From an uncultured bacterium (GTDB lineage: Bacteria > Verrucomicrobiota > Kiritimatiellia > RFP12 > UBA1067), in assembly GCA_902802945.1 (NCBI GenBank), contig CADCOC010000023.1:1-37485 (forward strand): a stretch of DNA of 37,485 nt. Reading direction: 5' to 3'. This document shows, piece after piece, positions 23,120 through 30,148 of the stretch (within the stretch, counting starts at the first letter, position 1; every line of letters begins with the position of its first letter). The notes under the pieces were generated by a model. The model did not search any database. It was not told where the DNA came from and saw only the letters and a program-made list of their open reading frames with translations. A program made the position numbers and the translations under genes.

Positions 23120-23688
23120 AGCCACACCTCCACCGTCCAGCGGTTCCGTTCTTCAGCCCGCATCACCACTCCGTCTGGTATGACGGCCATCTCTCTGTCG
23201 GAGATCGTGCCAAGCGCCTTGACGACGTCGGGGTAGCGTCCATCAATCGTGTAGGAGCGGTGCAGGGGCTCGGGACGCGCCCCAGTGGCCTTCAGCAGTT
23301 CTCCCGCCTTGCCTGTCTGAGTCCTGTCGCGGCTCTGCCCGTCGGTGGCCGCGCTGCCGACAACGGTCAGGCCCGCCTCGCGGAAAACCTGCAGCACGGC
23401 GCGTTCGCGCTCGGCCGCTCGTTCTTGCGCGTCGGCCTTCACTTTCGTCTGGGGCATCGGCTTTTTGCGCTCCGCTTCAAGTTCGGCCTTGGCCTCGGCA
23501 AGGGCCTTGTCGGCGCGGCACTTCTCCATCGGGAAGTCTTCCTCCTCGACGAGCGCCTCGTGGCGGCGCGACAGTTCGTCCATCTGCCTTCCGGCGTCTG
23601 CACGCCACAAGTACCAGTATGCGGCCAGTAGCGCCAACGGCACCGCCACGGCAAGGAACAGCTTGTCTTTTACGCGTATCTCAGTCAT
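23116..23688 (-). CDS. PilO/GspM-like inner-membrane assembly protein
   Basis: A 190-residue protein with a short cytoplasmic start, one membrane helix (FLAVAVPLALLAAYWYLW), a charged coiled-coil stretch at about residues 32-105 and a small C-terminal globular domain. That is the layout of PilO/GspM proteins, although sequence similarity alone is not convincing. It overlaps the upstream PilN-like gene by 8 nt and the PilT gene by 4 nt (ATGA). The function is inferred from architecture and position. Confidence 0.6.
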   Translation of the reverse strand: MTEIRVKDKLFLAVAVPLALLAAYWYLWRADAGRQMDELSRRHEALVEEEDFPMEKCRADKALAEAKAELEAERKKPMPQTKVKADAQERAAERERAVLQVFREAGLTVVGSAATDGQSRDRTQTGKAGELLKATGARPEPLHRSYTIDGRYPDVVKALGTISDREMAVIPDGVVMRAEERNRWTVEVWL

Positions 23689-24433
23689 GGGTCAACTCAC
23701 ATTCGAATTCTGCCGTCAGGCCGGGCGTCCTCACGGCAATGGGACCGGGCATGAGGTGCCAGCCGAGTTTTGTTGCGGACTTCGTGAGCGCAACCTGCAC
23801 GTCGGCAGCCGCTGCGGCCGTCACGGCAACGCCCTTGATGCGCAAGGCGGACGGTCCGCCGTCCAGGGTCATCAACACGGCGCGCTCGTCGTAGGCAACG
23901 GCAATCGCCTTCATGATCTCCGCGTATGCGGAGCGCGCGCGCGCGGCCTCGTCCTGCGCGCGCGCCGCAGTTTCGCGTCTTTCGCGCAGCGCCTGCGCTT
24001 CGGCGCGCGCGGCCGCCGTAGGCCTGCGGACCGCGTCGAGCTGCGCCTCCAGGTTCGCCTGTACGGCGACCTCCTTCCGCAGTGCGCCAAGACGCCGATG
24101 CGTGAAGAAGAAATCCACAGCCGCCAACACAAGTGCAAGCGCGCCCACCACAAGCAACGGAACGAGGAAGCGGGCGCCGCCGGTCGCGGAGCGGTTCTTC
24201 TTCCGCTTCACGGTGACGTCGAAAACACGGACAGCAGGGTCTGGATCGACCGCAGGCACGTAAGTGACTTCTGCCTCAGACGCAGGGATGCCCGAGAACG
24301 GCTCGACTTCGTAGGCGAGCGCCATCGCCAGTTCGTCAGGACGCAAACCGGTTACCTGCACGGACGCCATCCGCACCTGCTGGTGGAAGGCGTTCGCGTC
24401 GTCTTTTGCGGATTGCTGTCCTTTGCGTGTCAT
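23681..24433 (-). CDS. PilN/GspL-like inner-membrane assembly protein
   Basis: A 250-residue protein starting at ATG 24433, which overlaps the previous stop by ATGA; the longer upstream frame lacks support. An N-terminal cytoplasmic part with TGLRPDELAMALAYEVEPFSG recalls the end of a PilM/GspL cytoplasmic domain. One membrane helix (FLVPLLVVGALALVLAAVDFFF) follows, then a long Ala/Arg-rich coiled coil and a small C-terminal alpha/beta domain. The layout is that of a PilN or truncated GspL. It would pair with the PilO-like protein encoded next. Confidence 0.6.
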   Translation of the reverse strand: MTRKGQQSAKDDANAFHQQVRMASVQVTGLRPDELAMALAYEVEPFSGIPASEAEVTYVPAVDPDPAVRVFDVTVKRKKNRSATGGARFLVPLLVVGALALVLAAVDFFFTHRRLGALRKEVAVQANLEAQLDAVRRPTAAARAEAQALRERRETAARAQDEAARARSAYAEIMKAIAVAYDERAVLMTLDGGPSALRIKGVAVTAAAAADVQVALTKSATKLGWHLMPGPIAVRTPGLTAEFECELTHD

Positions 24434-25242
24434 GGCAGGTTGATTGAAATGAGGTTGTCGCCTGGTTTCACGTCGATCGTGCGCGCGAGTCCGGAGCGGG
24501 AGTCCTTCAGGATACGCCGTCCTGGGGTAAGCCCCTCGAATACGGCCGAGGCGGGGTACAGCACTTTCTGGACGGCGCCCGTGATCAGTCCGCTCGCAGG
24601 GCCGTACCACGTATAGGTTATTTCACCGGCGAAGGTGGAGTCAGCAGATTGTGCGCTTATGACCAGGCGGCTTGTGGCGCCGCCGTCGGGTGCGAGCTCG
24701 ATTTTCCGGACACCATTCGCCTGCGCGCGGGGACCGTAATGCGCGACGGTACAGATGAAGCCATTGGTCGTCCAGAGACGCGTGAGGCCGGCGTCGTCCT
24801 CGCGTTCCATGGGATTGCCCCACGGGTCGAACAGACGCGACTTGCCGAACGGCAGGCGCAGGTAGGGTCCGCGCCAGCCCGTAGGCACGTAAACGGAACT
24901 GTCGGCCAGGGCGTCTAGGCCGGGCACGAGGTTTTCGGCCGTTGCCGCGCGCACGGCGTAGGGAAGGGCGTTCGTGGGCATCTTCCACAGCTCGCCCAGC
25001 GTGGATTCGTCCGCCAGACGCGGCAGGCGTCCCATGTCCGCCAGAAAGCCAGTGGCCTCCTCGCCAGTTGCACGGGCATAGACGCTGGAGCGGATCGTTT
25101 CCAGTTGCTTGTCTGCTGCCTGCACGAGCTTGGCGTCGCGCACATGCGAAAGTTCGCGCACGGCCAGATGGGTGACGATGGCGATTACGGTCAACACGGT
25201 GACAAGCTCAACGAGCGTAAAGGCCCTCTTGGAACGTTTCAT
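24430..25242 (-). CDS. Type IV pilin-like / GspG-like pseudopilin 2
   Basis: A 270-residue protein with a class III prepilin leader: MKRSKRAFTLVELVTVLTVIAIVTHLAV. Cleavage by a prepilin peptidase is expected between Ala7 and Phe8 with Glu at mature position 5. GWRGPYLRLP and LFDPWGNPM correspond to the conserved DPWGNPY/GGY region of GspG pseudopilins. A C-terminal beta-rich domain of about 100 residues is extra relative to GspG (~140). The residue before the cleavage site is Ala instead of the usual Gly. It is coupled by ATGA to both neighbours. Confidence 0.85.
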   Translation of the reverse strand: MKRSKRAFTLVELVTVLTVIAIVTHLAVRELSHVRDAKLVQAADKQLETIRSSVYARATGEEATGFLADMGRLPRLADESTLGELWKMPTNALPYAVRAATAENLVPGLDALADSSVYVPTGWRGPYLRLPFGKSRLFDPWGNPMEREDDAGLTRLWTTNGFICTVAHYGPRAQANGVRKIELAPDGGATSRLVISAQSADSTFAGEITYTWYGPASGLITGAVQKVLYPASAVFEGLTPGRRILKDSRSGLARTIDVKPGDNLISINLP

Positions 25243-26132
25243 CGTTTTTCCTCCCCCTCGTCAATGTCGTTGCGTGTGAGGAAAAGGACCAAGTCGTCGC
25301 CGCGCGCGCGGCGGTCGTCACCGTCGATGAGGCCGGCCTGACGCGACAGGCGGCGTGTTCGCTCGTTCCAGCTGGTGGCCCACCAGTTTGTCGTGTTCTG
25401 CTGGAAGCATGGGGTATCCAGCCGGCCGTCGGGTCCGGCCGAGACGATGCGCGCGTAGCGGAAGCGCACCTCGTCTGGAAGGTTCGTGTTTGAGCCCATC
25501 CGGTCAGGAAAGGCCTGTGGCGGCGGAATCTGCAGCACGTATGGATTGCCCCACGGGTCGAGGACGGCCGGTTCGCCGGGGAAACCGTAGATTGAACAGC
25601 CGTTCAGGCCGTTGAGGAAGTCGGCAGGGAGGCGTAGGCCATACAGTTTGGGATAGAACTTGCGGGACTCGAAGCTGGCGTCGGAGGGGAAGCGCGTGTC
25701 TGAGGCCGTGGGAAACGCACCCGTCACGTGCCGCACGTAGGGACCGTGCCAACCGCGTTCGCTTTCGGGGTTCCAGCGCGTGAAGACCTCGGGTTGCGCG
25801 CATCCAGACAACCGCACATCGTCCACGCGCGTGCCGTTGGCGTCGACGCTATTCGCCGTGCCGTAGAGGTTGGTGGAGATGAGGAGGTTTGCGATGCGCA
25901 GGTGGGCGGGAGAGAAACCGGGGATGCCGCGCATGTCGCGCAGATAGCCGTGGTCTGGGTCGGTGAAGGCCGTCGCGAGGACCTTCAAATCGTTTTCGGC
26001 GGCCGTTCGCTTGGCTTTTTCTGCAGTTGTGGAGAGACGTGAAACAGCCAACATGGCGATCACGGCGATGATCGTCACTACGATAACCAGTTCCACGAGC
26101 GTGAAACCGTTCCTGTCTCCTCCTATCTTCAT
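25239..26132 (-). CDS. Type IV pilin-like / GspG-like pseudopilin 1
   Basis: A 297-residue protein with the leader MKIGGDRNGFTLVELVIVVTIIAVIAMLAVSRL. The expected cleavage is after Gly9, leaving Phe1 and Glu5. GWHGPYVRHV and VLDPWGNPYVLQI are GspG-type calcium-loop region motifs. At about twice the GspG length it carries insertions between the helix and the DPWGNPY region. It is first in the six-gene operon and is divergent from the radical SAM gene. Confidence 0.87.
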   Translation of the reverse strand: MKIGGDRNGFTLVELVIVVTIIAVIAMLAVSRLSTTAEKAKRTAAENDLKVLATAFTDPDHGYLRDMRGIPGFSPAHLRIANLLISTNLYGTANSVDANGTRVDDVRLSGCAQPEVFTRWNPESERGWHGPYVRHVTGAFPTASDTRFPSDASFESRKFYPKLYGLRLPADFLNGLNGCSIYGFPGEPAVLDPWGNPYVLQIPPPQAFPDRMGSNTNLPDEVRFRYARIVSAGPDGRLDTPCFQQNTTNWWATSWNERTRRLSRQAGLIDGDDRRARGDDLVLFLTRNDIDEGEEKR

Positions 26133-26153
26133 CTAATAATTTAACGCAGTCCG

Positions 26154-26181
26154 ACATGTTTAGGTTCACATGTTTTGGTTC
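26154..26181. promoter_or_regulatory. Two tandem 14-bp repeats between divergent genes
   Basis: ACATGTTTAGGTTC at 26154-26167 and ACATGTTTTGGTTC at 26168-26181, with one mismatch and no spacer. They end just before the -35 position of the radical SAM promoter and lie upstream of the pilus operon, so they could be a shared operator. Confidence 0.45.
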
Positions 26182-26199
26182 ATACAGTACCTGCTGATT

Positions 26200-26208
26200 T
26201 GATATACT
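26200..26208 (+). promoter_or_regulatory. Extended -10 promoter of the KamA-like gene, leaderless type
   Basis: TGA plus TATACT (26203-26208), then exactly 7 nt to the GTG start at 26216. No Shine-Dalgarno is present. Confidence 0.5.
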
Positions 26209-26215
26209 ATTAGCC

Positions 26216-27118
26216 GTGAAACCTTCACCAGAGATAGAGAAAGCAATCGCGAAGTTCCCGTTCGTGGCGTGTCCGTACGCACGGGCGCTGGCGGCGCGGA
26301 GCGAGGCGTTCCGCAGACAGATGGAGCCGGACGCGCGCGAGTTGGAGGACGACGAGGCGTTCGGTCCCGACCCCTTTGACGAAGAGGGCGAGGCGAGCGG
26401 CTGTTTCGGTCTGAAGCAGCGCTTCCCCGACCGCGTGCTCGTGATGACCTCGAACGCCTGCTTTATGAACTGCAGACACTGCACGCGCAAGGGACTTCTG
26501 CAGCACGCGGAGGTGGCGCGTTCGGACGAGGAACTGTCCGCCTGCGTGAACTACGTGCAGGAGCGTCCGGACGTGCGCGACGTGTTGCTTTCAGGCGGCG
26601 ATCCGCTCGTGTTGCCGGATGACGAGGTGATGCGTTTCGTGCGCGCCTTCGCCGACCTGGGTCAGGTGGACGTGGTCCGTCTCTGCACGCGCGCACCATG
26701 CGTAAATCCGGCCCGCGTCACGCGCGATCTCGCGGCTCGGCTCGGTCATGTGGGGAAGGTGTGGGTGAACACGCAGTTCAACCATGCCGACGAGATGACG
26801 CCGGAGGCGGTCGATGCGTGTGCGAACCTCGTGAACGCGGGCATCCCCGTGTCGTGCCAGACTGTCCTGCTCGCCGGCGTGAACGACTCCGTCGAGGCAC
26901 TCCTGGACCTCTTCCGCGCCCTCCAGCGCGCGCGGGTGCGTCCCTACTATGTTTTCCAATGCGATCCCGTGGAGGGCGTGGCGCATTTCCGAGTGCCGCT
27001 TGAGAAGGCGAAGCGGCTTGCGCGTAAGTGCGCGGAGCGGATCGGCGGACTTGGTCTGCCACGCTTCGTCGCCGACATCCCCGGTAGTACGCGAAAAATG
27101 CCCATTGAACTGCTTTGA
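26216..27118 (+). CDS. KamA-family radical SAM protein (lysine 2,3-aminomutase/EpmB-like)
   Basis: A 300-residue enzyme starting with GTG. The radical SAM cluster motif CxxxCxxC is C82, C86, C89 (CFMNCRHC), followed by DVLLSGGDPLVLPDD, VRLCTRAPCVNP and VNTQFNHADEMTPE, which are typical of lysine 2,3-aminomutases. The PLP-binding Lys is probably K294 in GSTRKMP at the end of the protein. It is much shorter than LAM (~415) and nearer to EpmB (~340), lacking the usual C-terminal extension. No elongation factor P or EpmA gene is nearby. The short spacing to the next gene suggests one transcript. Confidence 0.88.
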   Translation: MKPSPEIEKAIAKFPFVACPYARALAARSEAFRRQMEPDARELEDDEAFGPDPFDEEGEASGCFGLKQRFPDRVLVMTSNACFMNCRHCTRKGLLQHAEVARSDEELSACVNYVQERPDVRDVLLSGGDPLVLPDDEVMRFVRAFADLGQVDVVRLCTRAPCVNPARVTRDLAARLGHVGKVWVNTQFNHADEMTPEAVDACANLVNAGIPVSCQTVLLAGVNDSVEALLDLFRALQRARVRPYYVFQCDPVEGVAHFRVPLEKAKRLARKCAERIGGLGLPRFVADIPGSTRKMPIELL

Positions 27119-27138
27119 CGCTTGGAGGAAAATATTAG

Positions 27139-28368
27139 ATGTCCATGAAACTCAACGTCGCCACACACAACGCGCACAAGCTCCGCGAGATTGGGGAGAT
27201 TCTGCCCGGTTACGAGATCGTGGCGGACGACCCCGACGTGGAGGAGACCGCGTCCGACTTCGCAGGCAACGCGCTCATCAAGGTGCGGGCCATCGCCGCG
27301 CGGCATCCCGGCGAGTGGTCGATGGCGGATGATAGCGGACTTGAAGTGCGCGCCCTCGGCGGCGCACCGGGCGTGCACAGCGCGCGCTACGCGGGCGAGC
27401 CTTCCAACACGCCCGCGAACAACGCCCTGCTGCTGAAAAACCTGGAGGGCGTGGAGGACCGTACCGCGCGTTTCACCTGCACGATCGCGCTCGTCGACCC
27501 GGAAGGGCGGGAACACGTCGTGACGGGGCATTGTCCCGGACGCATCGCGCACGCGCCGTCGGGAACGGCCGGTTTCGGCTACGACCCGCTGTTCATTCCC
27601 GATGGATACGAGGCATCCTTCGCCGACCTCGGTGAAGAGGCGAAGAACAAGATTTCGCACCGTGGCCGCGCGCTCGCGCAGGTGAAGGCACTACTGACGA
27701 GTCTGGGTGAGCTGACGCTCGAGGACGTACATGCGCTCCTCCGCGCCGGCAACCGCGTGCTGTTGATGACGCGCCACGCGGAACGTCCGCACATCGACCA
27801 CGAGGATCCTTCGTTCGGTGCCACGTTGCCCCTCACGGCGGACGGCGAAGAGATGAGCCGCGCGTTCGGACGGTTGATCCGTCCGTTTGCCGACGTCGTG
27901 CAGTTTGCCTCGAGTCCGCTGCGGCGCACCATGATGACCGCCGAATGCATCGCTGAGGGCATGGGCGTGGCGCATCCCGACATCTCGCCCGAAGACGCCC
28001 TTGGCAACGGAACGTTCTATTTCGCGGATCAGCACGCCGTGTGGGAGGAGTTCCGCGACGGCAGTTTCTTCCAGAAGTGCTTCGACTACTTCGAGAAGGG
28101 CACCTATCGGGGATTCGCCGACCTGCACGCCGCGTCGGATGCACTGGAGGAATGGTGTCTCGCCCACTTCACCGCGCCGTTTGCCATCTTCACCACGCAC
28201 GATCTTTACATCGCCGCCTACCTTGCGGCCCGCACCGTAATCTCACGCTTCACGCTTGAGAACTGGCCACGGTTCCTCGATTCGGCGGCGATCATCATAG
28301 CCCCCGACGGTTCGCGCCGCTACGCGCTCGTCCGCGCCGGCCTTTCTGACCGCGTCTCGGGGGTGTAA
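27139..28368 (+). CDS. RdgB/HAM1 XTP/dITP pyrophosphatase fused to a histidine-phosphatase domain
   Basis: A 409-residue two-domain protein. Residues 1 to ~195 are a complete RdgB: NVATHNAHKLREIGEIL, TASDFAGNALIKV, MADDSGLEVRALGGAPGVHSARYAG, GFGYDPLFIPDGY and KNKISHRGRAL. It hydrolyses non-canonical purine triphosphates. Residues ~205-405 are a histidine phosphatase-like domain with the TRHAERP motif (R212, H213), SSPLRRTMMTAE and a late TTHD His, which provide the usual phosphohistidine pocket. No stop or frameshift separates the two. The second half's substrate is unknown; it might act on the nucleoside monophosphate or on an unrelated compound. Confidence 0.85.
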   Translation: MSMKLNVATHNAHKLREIGEILPGYEIVADDPDVEETASDFAGNALIKVRAIAARHPGEWSMADDSGLEVRALGGAPGVHSARYAGEPSNTPANNALLLKNLEGVEDRTARFTCTIALVDPEGREHVVTGHCPGRIAHAPSGTAGFGYDPLFIPDGYEASFADLGEEAKNKISHRGRALAQVKALLTSLGELTLEDVHALLRAGNRVLLMTRHAERPHIDHEDPSFGATLPLTADGEEMSRAFGRLIRPFADVVQFASSPLRRTMMTAECIAEGMGVAHPDISPEDALGNGTFYFADQHAVWEEFRDGSFFQKCFDYFEKGTYRGFADLHAASDALEEWCLAHFTAPFAIFTTHDLYIAAYLAARTVISRFTLENWPRFLDSAAIIIAPDGSRRYALVRAGLSDRVSGV

Positions 28369-28375
28369 ATTTTTA

Positions 28376-28420
28376 GTCTCACGCAGAGGTGCGGAGAGAT
28401 TGAGGTCGCAGAGAATTGAA
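28376..28420. repeat. ACGCAGAGG-type repeat, single copy
   Basis: CTCACGCAGAGGTGCGGAGA and the GCAGAG that follows match the left arm of the element at 15970. It fills most of the gap before the M20 peptidase gene. Confidence 0.65.
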
Positions 28421-28438
28421 AAGAAAGTGAGAGCATAG

Positions 28439-29872
28439 ATGCAACAAATCAATCTTGGTGAACAACAAGAGACAATCCTCAAGGAGTACTTTGAGCTCCT
28501 GAGATTTCCGACTGTCGGAGCGGAGCCGACGCGTCTGAAGGACTGCGTGGACTGCGCGATGTGGCTCAAGAAGTGGCTTGCGCCGCAGGGCTTTGCCGTG
28601 GAGCTGATGCAGGCGCCGAAGATGCTCGGCACGCCGCCCATCCTCTTCGCCGAGCGCAAGGGTGACGAAGGCGCGCCGACGGTTCTCTTCTACGGACACT
28701 ACGACGTGCAGCCTGCCGATCCGCTGGAGGCATGGAACACGCCGCCGTTCGAGCCGACGCTCAAGGACAACCAGCGCGTCTACTGTCGCGGTGCCCAGGA
28801 TGACAAGGGGCAATTTTTCGCGTTTTTGTGCGGCATGCGCAATTTCCTTATGAAGTGCGGCGGCCTCGTCGAGGCCGCCCTACCGGTGGGTTTGCAAGAC
28901 GGTAGGGCGCGATCGCCGAGCGCGCCGCATCCTATCCCCACGATTAAGATTGTGCTGGAGGGGCAGGAAGAGAGCGGCAGCACGGCGTTGACGGCGCTGG
29001 CGCCGACGATCAAGGACCGGTTGCGGGCGGATGTGCTACTCGTGTGCGACACGGGCGCAGGTGCGGATTTCCGTCCGGCCATCGTGGCCGGCCTGCGCGG
29101 CGTATCGCACTTCACGGTGCGTCTCGAGGCGGCGAACTACGATCTCCACAGTGGCGAGCACGGCGGTATTGCGCCGAACCCGGCGCAGGGCATGGCGGAG
29201 TTGATCGCGAGCTTGCACAATCCGGACGGGTCGATCGCCGTGCGCGGGTTCTGCGACCACGTGGTGCCGCCGACGGACGAAGAGCGCGCGGCGGCGGAAA
29301 GCGCGGCCGTGTCGCCGGAGGAATACGAGAAGATCACGGGCGTACCGCCCGTGGGCGGCGAGCAGGGACTCACCCTCACCGAGCGCAACTCGTTCCGTCC
29401 GACCATCGAAGTAAACGGCATCCACACGGGCTACGGCGGACCTGGGTCGAAGACCGTGATTCCGGCGGGCGCGCTTGCGAAGATCTCCATGCGCCTCGTG
29501 CCGGACCAGAACCCCGACGAGGTGATGGCGGCACTGGAGCGTCATCTGAAGCAACACACGCCGCGCGGAATGAAGTTGTTCATCGAAGACCTCACGGGCG
29601 GGGCGGCGGGGTTCCGTCTGCCGCTCGCGTCGCCGGTGTTCCGTCTGGCGGCGAGCGTGCTGGAGGAAATCGACCCGCGCGGGGCCGTGTTCCAGTGGGA
29701 CGGCGCGTCGATTCCGGTCGTCTCCACGCTCAAGGCGTGTTCGGGCGCGGCGCCGCTGCTCGTCGGGTTCGGCCAGCCGGAAGACCACATGCACTCGCCG
29801 AACGAATCCTACGGACTCAACCAGTTCGCCCGCGCGATGGCCTGGGCCGAGAAAATCCTCGCCGCTTTATAG
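28439..29872 (+). CDS. M20-family metallopeptidase (dipeptidase)
   Basis: A 477-residue cytoplasmic zinc peptidase. The metal site is built from YGHYDVQP (H88, D90), GAQDDKGQ (D121), EGQEESGS (catalytic Glu and ligand at about 176-177), an Asp in VCDTGA, and a C-terminal His near GQPEDHMHSPNE. A dimerisation domain begins at about GVSHFTVRLEA. This matches the M20 dipeptidase group acting on small peptides. Residues about 140-165, between the D121 loop and the EGQEES motif, are a repeat-encoded insertion (GLVEAALPVGLQDGRARSP region) absent from usual members. It follows the RdgB fusion after a 70-bp gap. Confidence 0.9.
   Translation: MQQINLGEQQETILKEYFELLRFPTVGAEPTRLKDCVDCAMWLKKWLAPQGFAVELMQAPKMLGTPPILFAERKGDEGAPTVLFYGHYDVQPADPLEAWNTPPFEPTLKDNQRVYCRGAQDDKGQFFAFLCGMRNFLMKCGGLVEAALPVGLQDGRARSPSAPHPIPTIKIVLEGQEESGSTALTALAPTIKDRLRADVLLVCDTGAGADFRPAIVAGLRGVSHFTVRLEAANYDLHSGEHGGIAPNPAQGMAELIASLHNPDGSIAVRGFCDHVVPPTDEERAAAESAAVSPEEYEKITGVPPVGGEQGLTLTERNSFRPTIEVNGIHTGYGGPGSKTVIPAGALAKISMRLVPDQNPDEVMAALERHLKQHTPRGMKLFIEDLTGGAAGFRLPLASPVFRLAASVLEEIDPRGAVFQWDGASIPVVSTLKACSGAAPLLVGFGQPEDHMHSPNESYGLNQFARAMAWAEKILAAL
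28859..28926. repeat. Triple-hairpin repeat element inside the M20 peptidase gene
   Basis: Three consecutive inverted repeats: GGCGGCCTCG-T-CGAGGCCGCC (28859-28879, perfect), GCCCTACCG / CGGTAGGGC (28877-28885 with 28900-28908) and GGCGCG / CGCGCC (28906-28911 with 28921-28926). The element is read in frame without a stop. Confidence 0.75.
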
Positions 29873-29910
29873 CCCCGCGCGCCGCCGGCGAAGTGGGCAT
29901 GTGCGCGCGG

Positions 29911-30043
29911 ACGTGAGACGATAGACGCGAGACGAGCCGAGACGTGAGACGAGTTGAGACGTGAGACGATAGACGCGAGACGTGTTGTTCCGTCTCATGT
30001 CTAATCGTCTCCGTTCACGTCTCACGTCTATCGTCTCTCGTCC
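29911..30043. repeat. GAGACG-rich direct and inverted repeat array
   Basis: The 24-bp string starting ACGTGAGACGATAGACGCG occurs at 29911-29934 and exactly again at 29959-29982. Inverted, diverged copies follow at about 29991-30043 (CGTCTCACGTCTATCGTCTC). The whole can fold into a long imperfect hairpin. With flanking bases it occupies the 276-bp gap between the peptidase and the surface-protein gene. No coding sequence is seen in it. Confidence 0.8.
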
Positions 30044-30062
30044 CCCTGACCGCAATTTCGCC

Positions 30063-30092
30063 TTGCGCTTGGTGGTGAAATTGTGGTATCAT
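30063..30092 (+). promoter_or_regulatory. Promoter of the surface-protein gene
   Basis: TTGCGC at 30063-30068, an 18-bp spacer ending in TGG, and TATCAT at 30087-30092. The leader is about 50 nt with AGAGG before the ATG at 30149. Confidence 0.5.
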
Positions 30093-30148
30093 TGCGCCAG
30101 TTCAACTGGTCAAGAAGGTGTCTTCAGCAGTTACAAAGAGGAAAAGCG

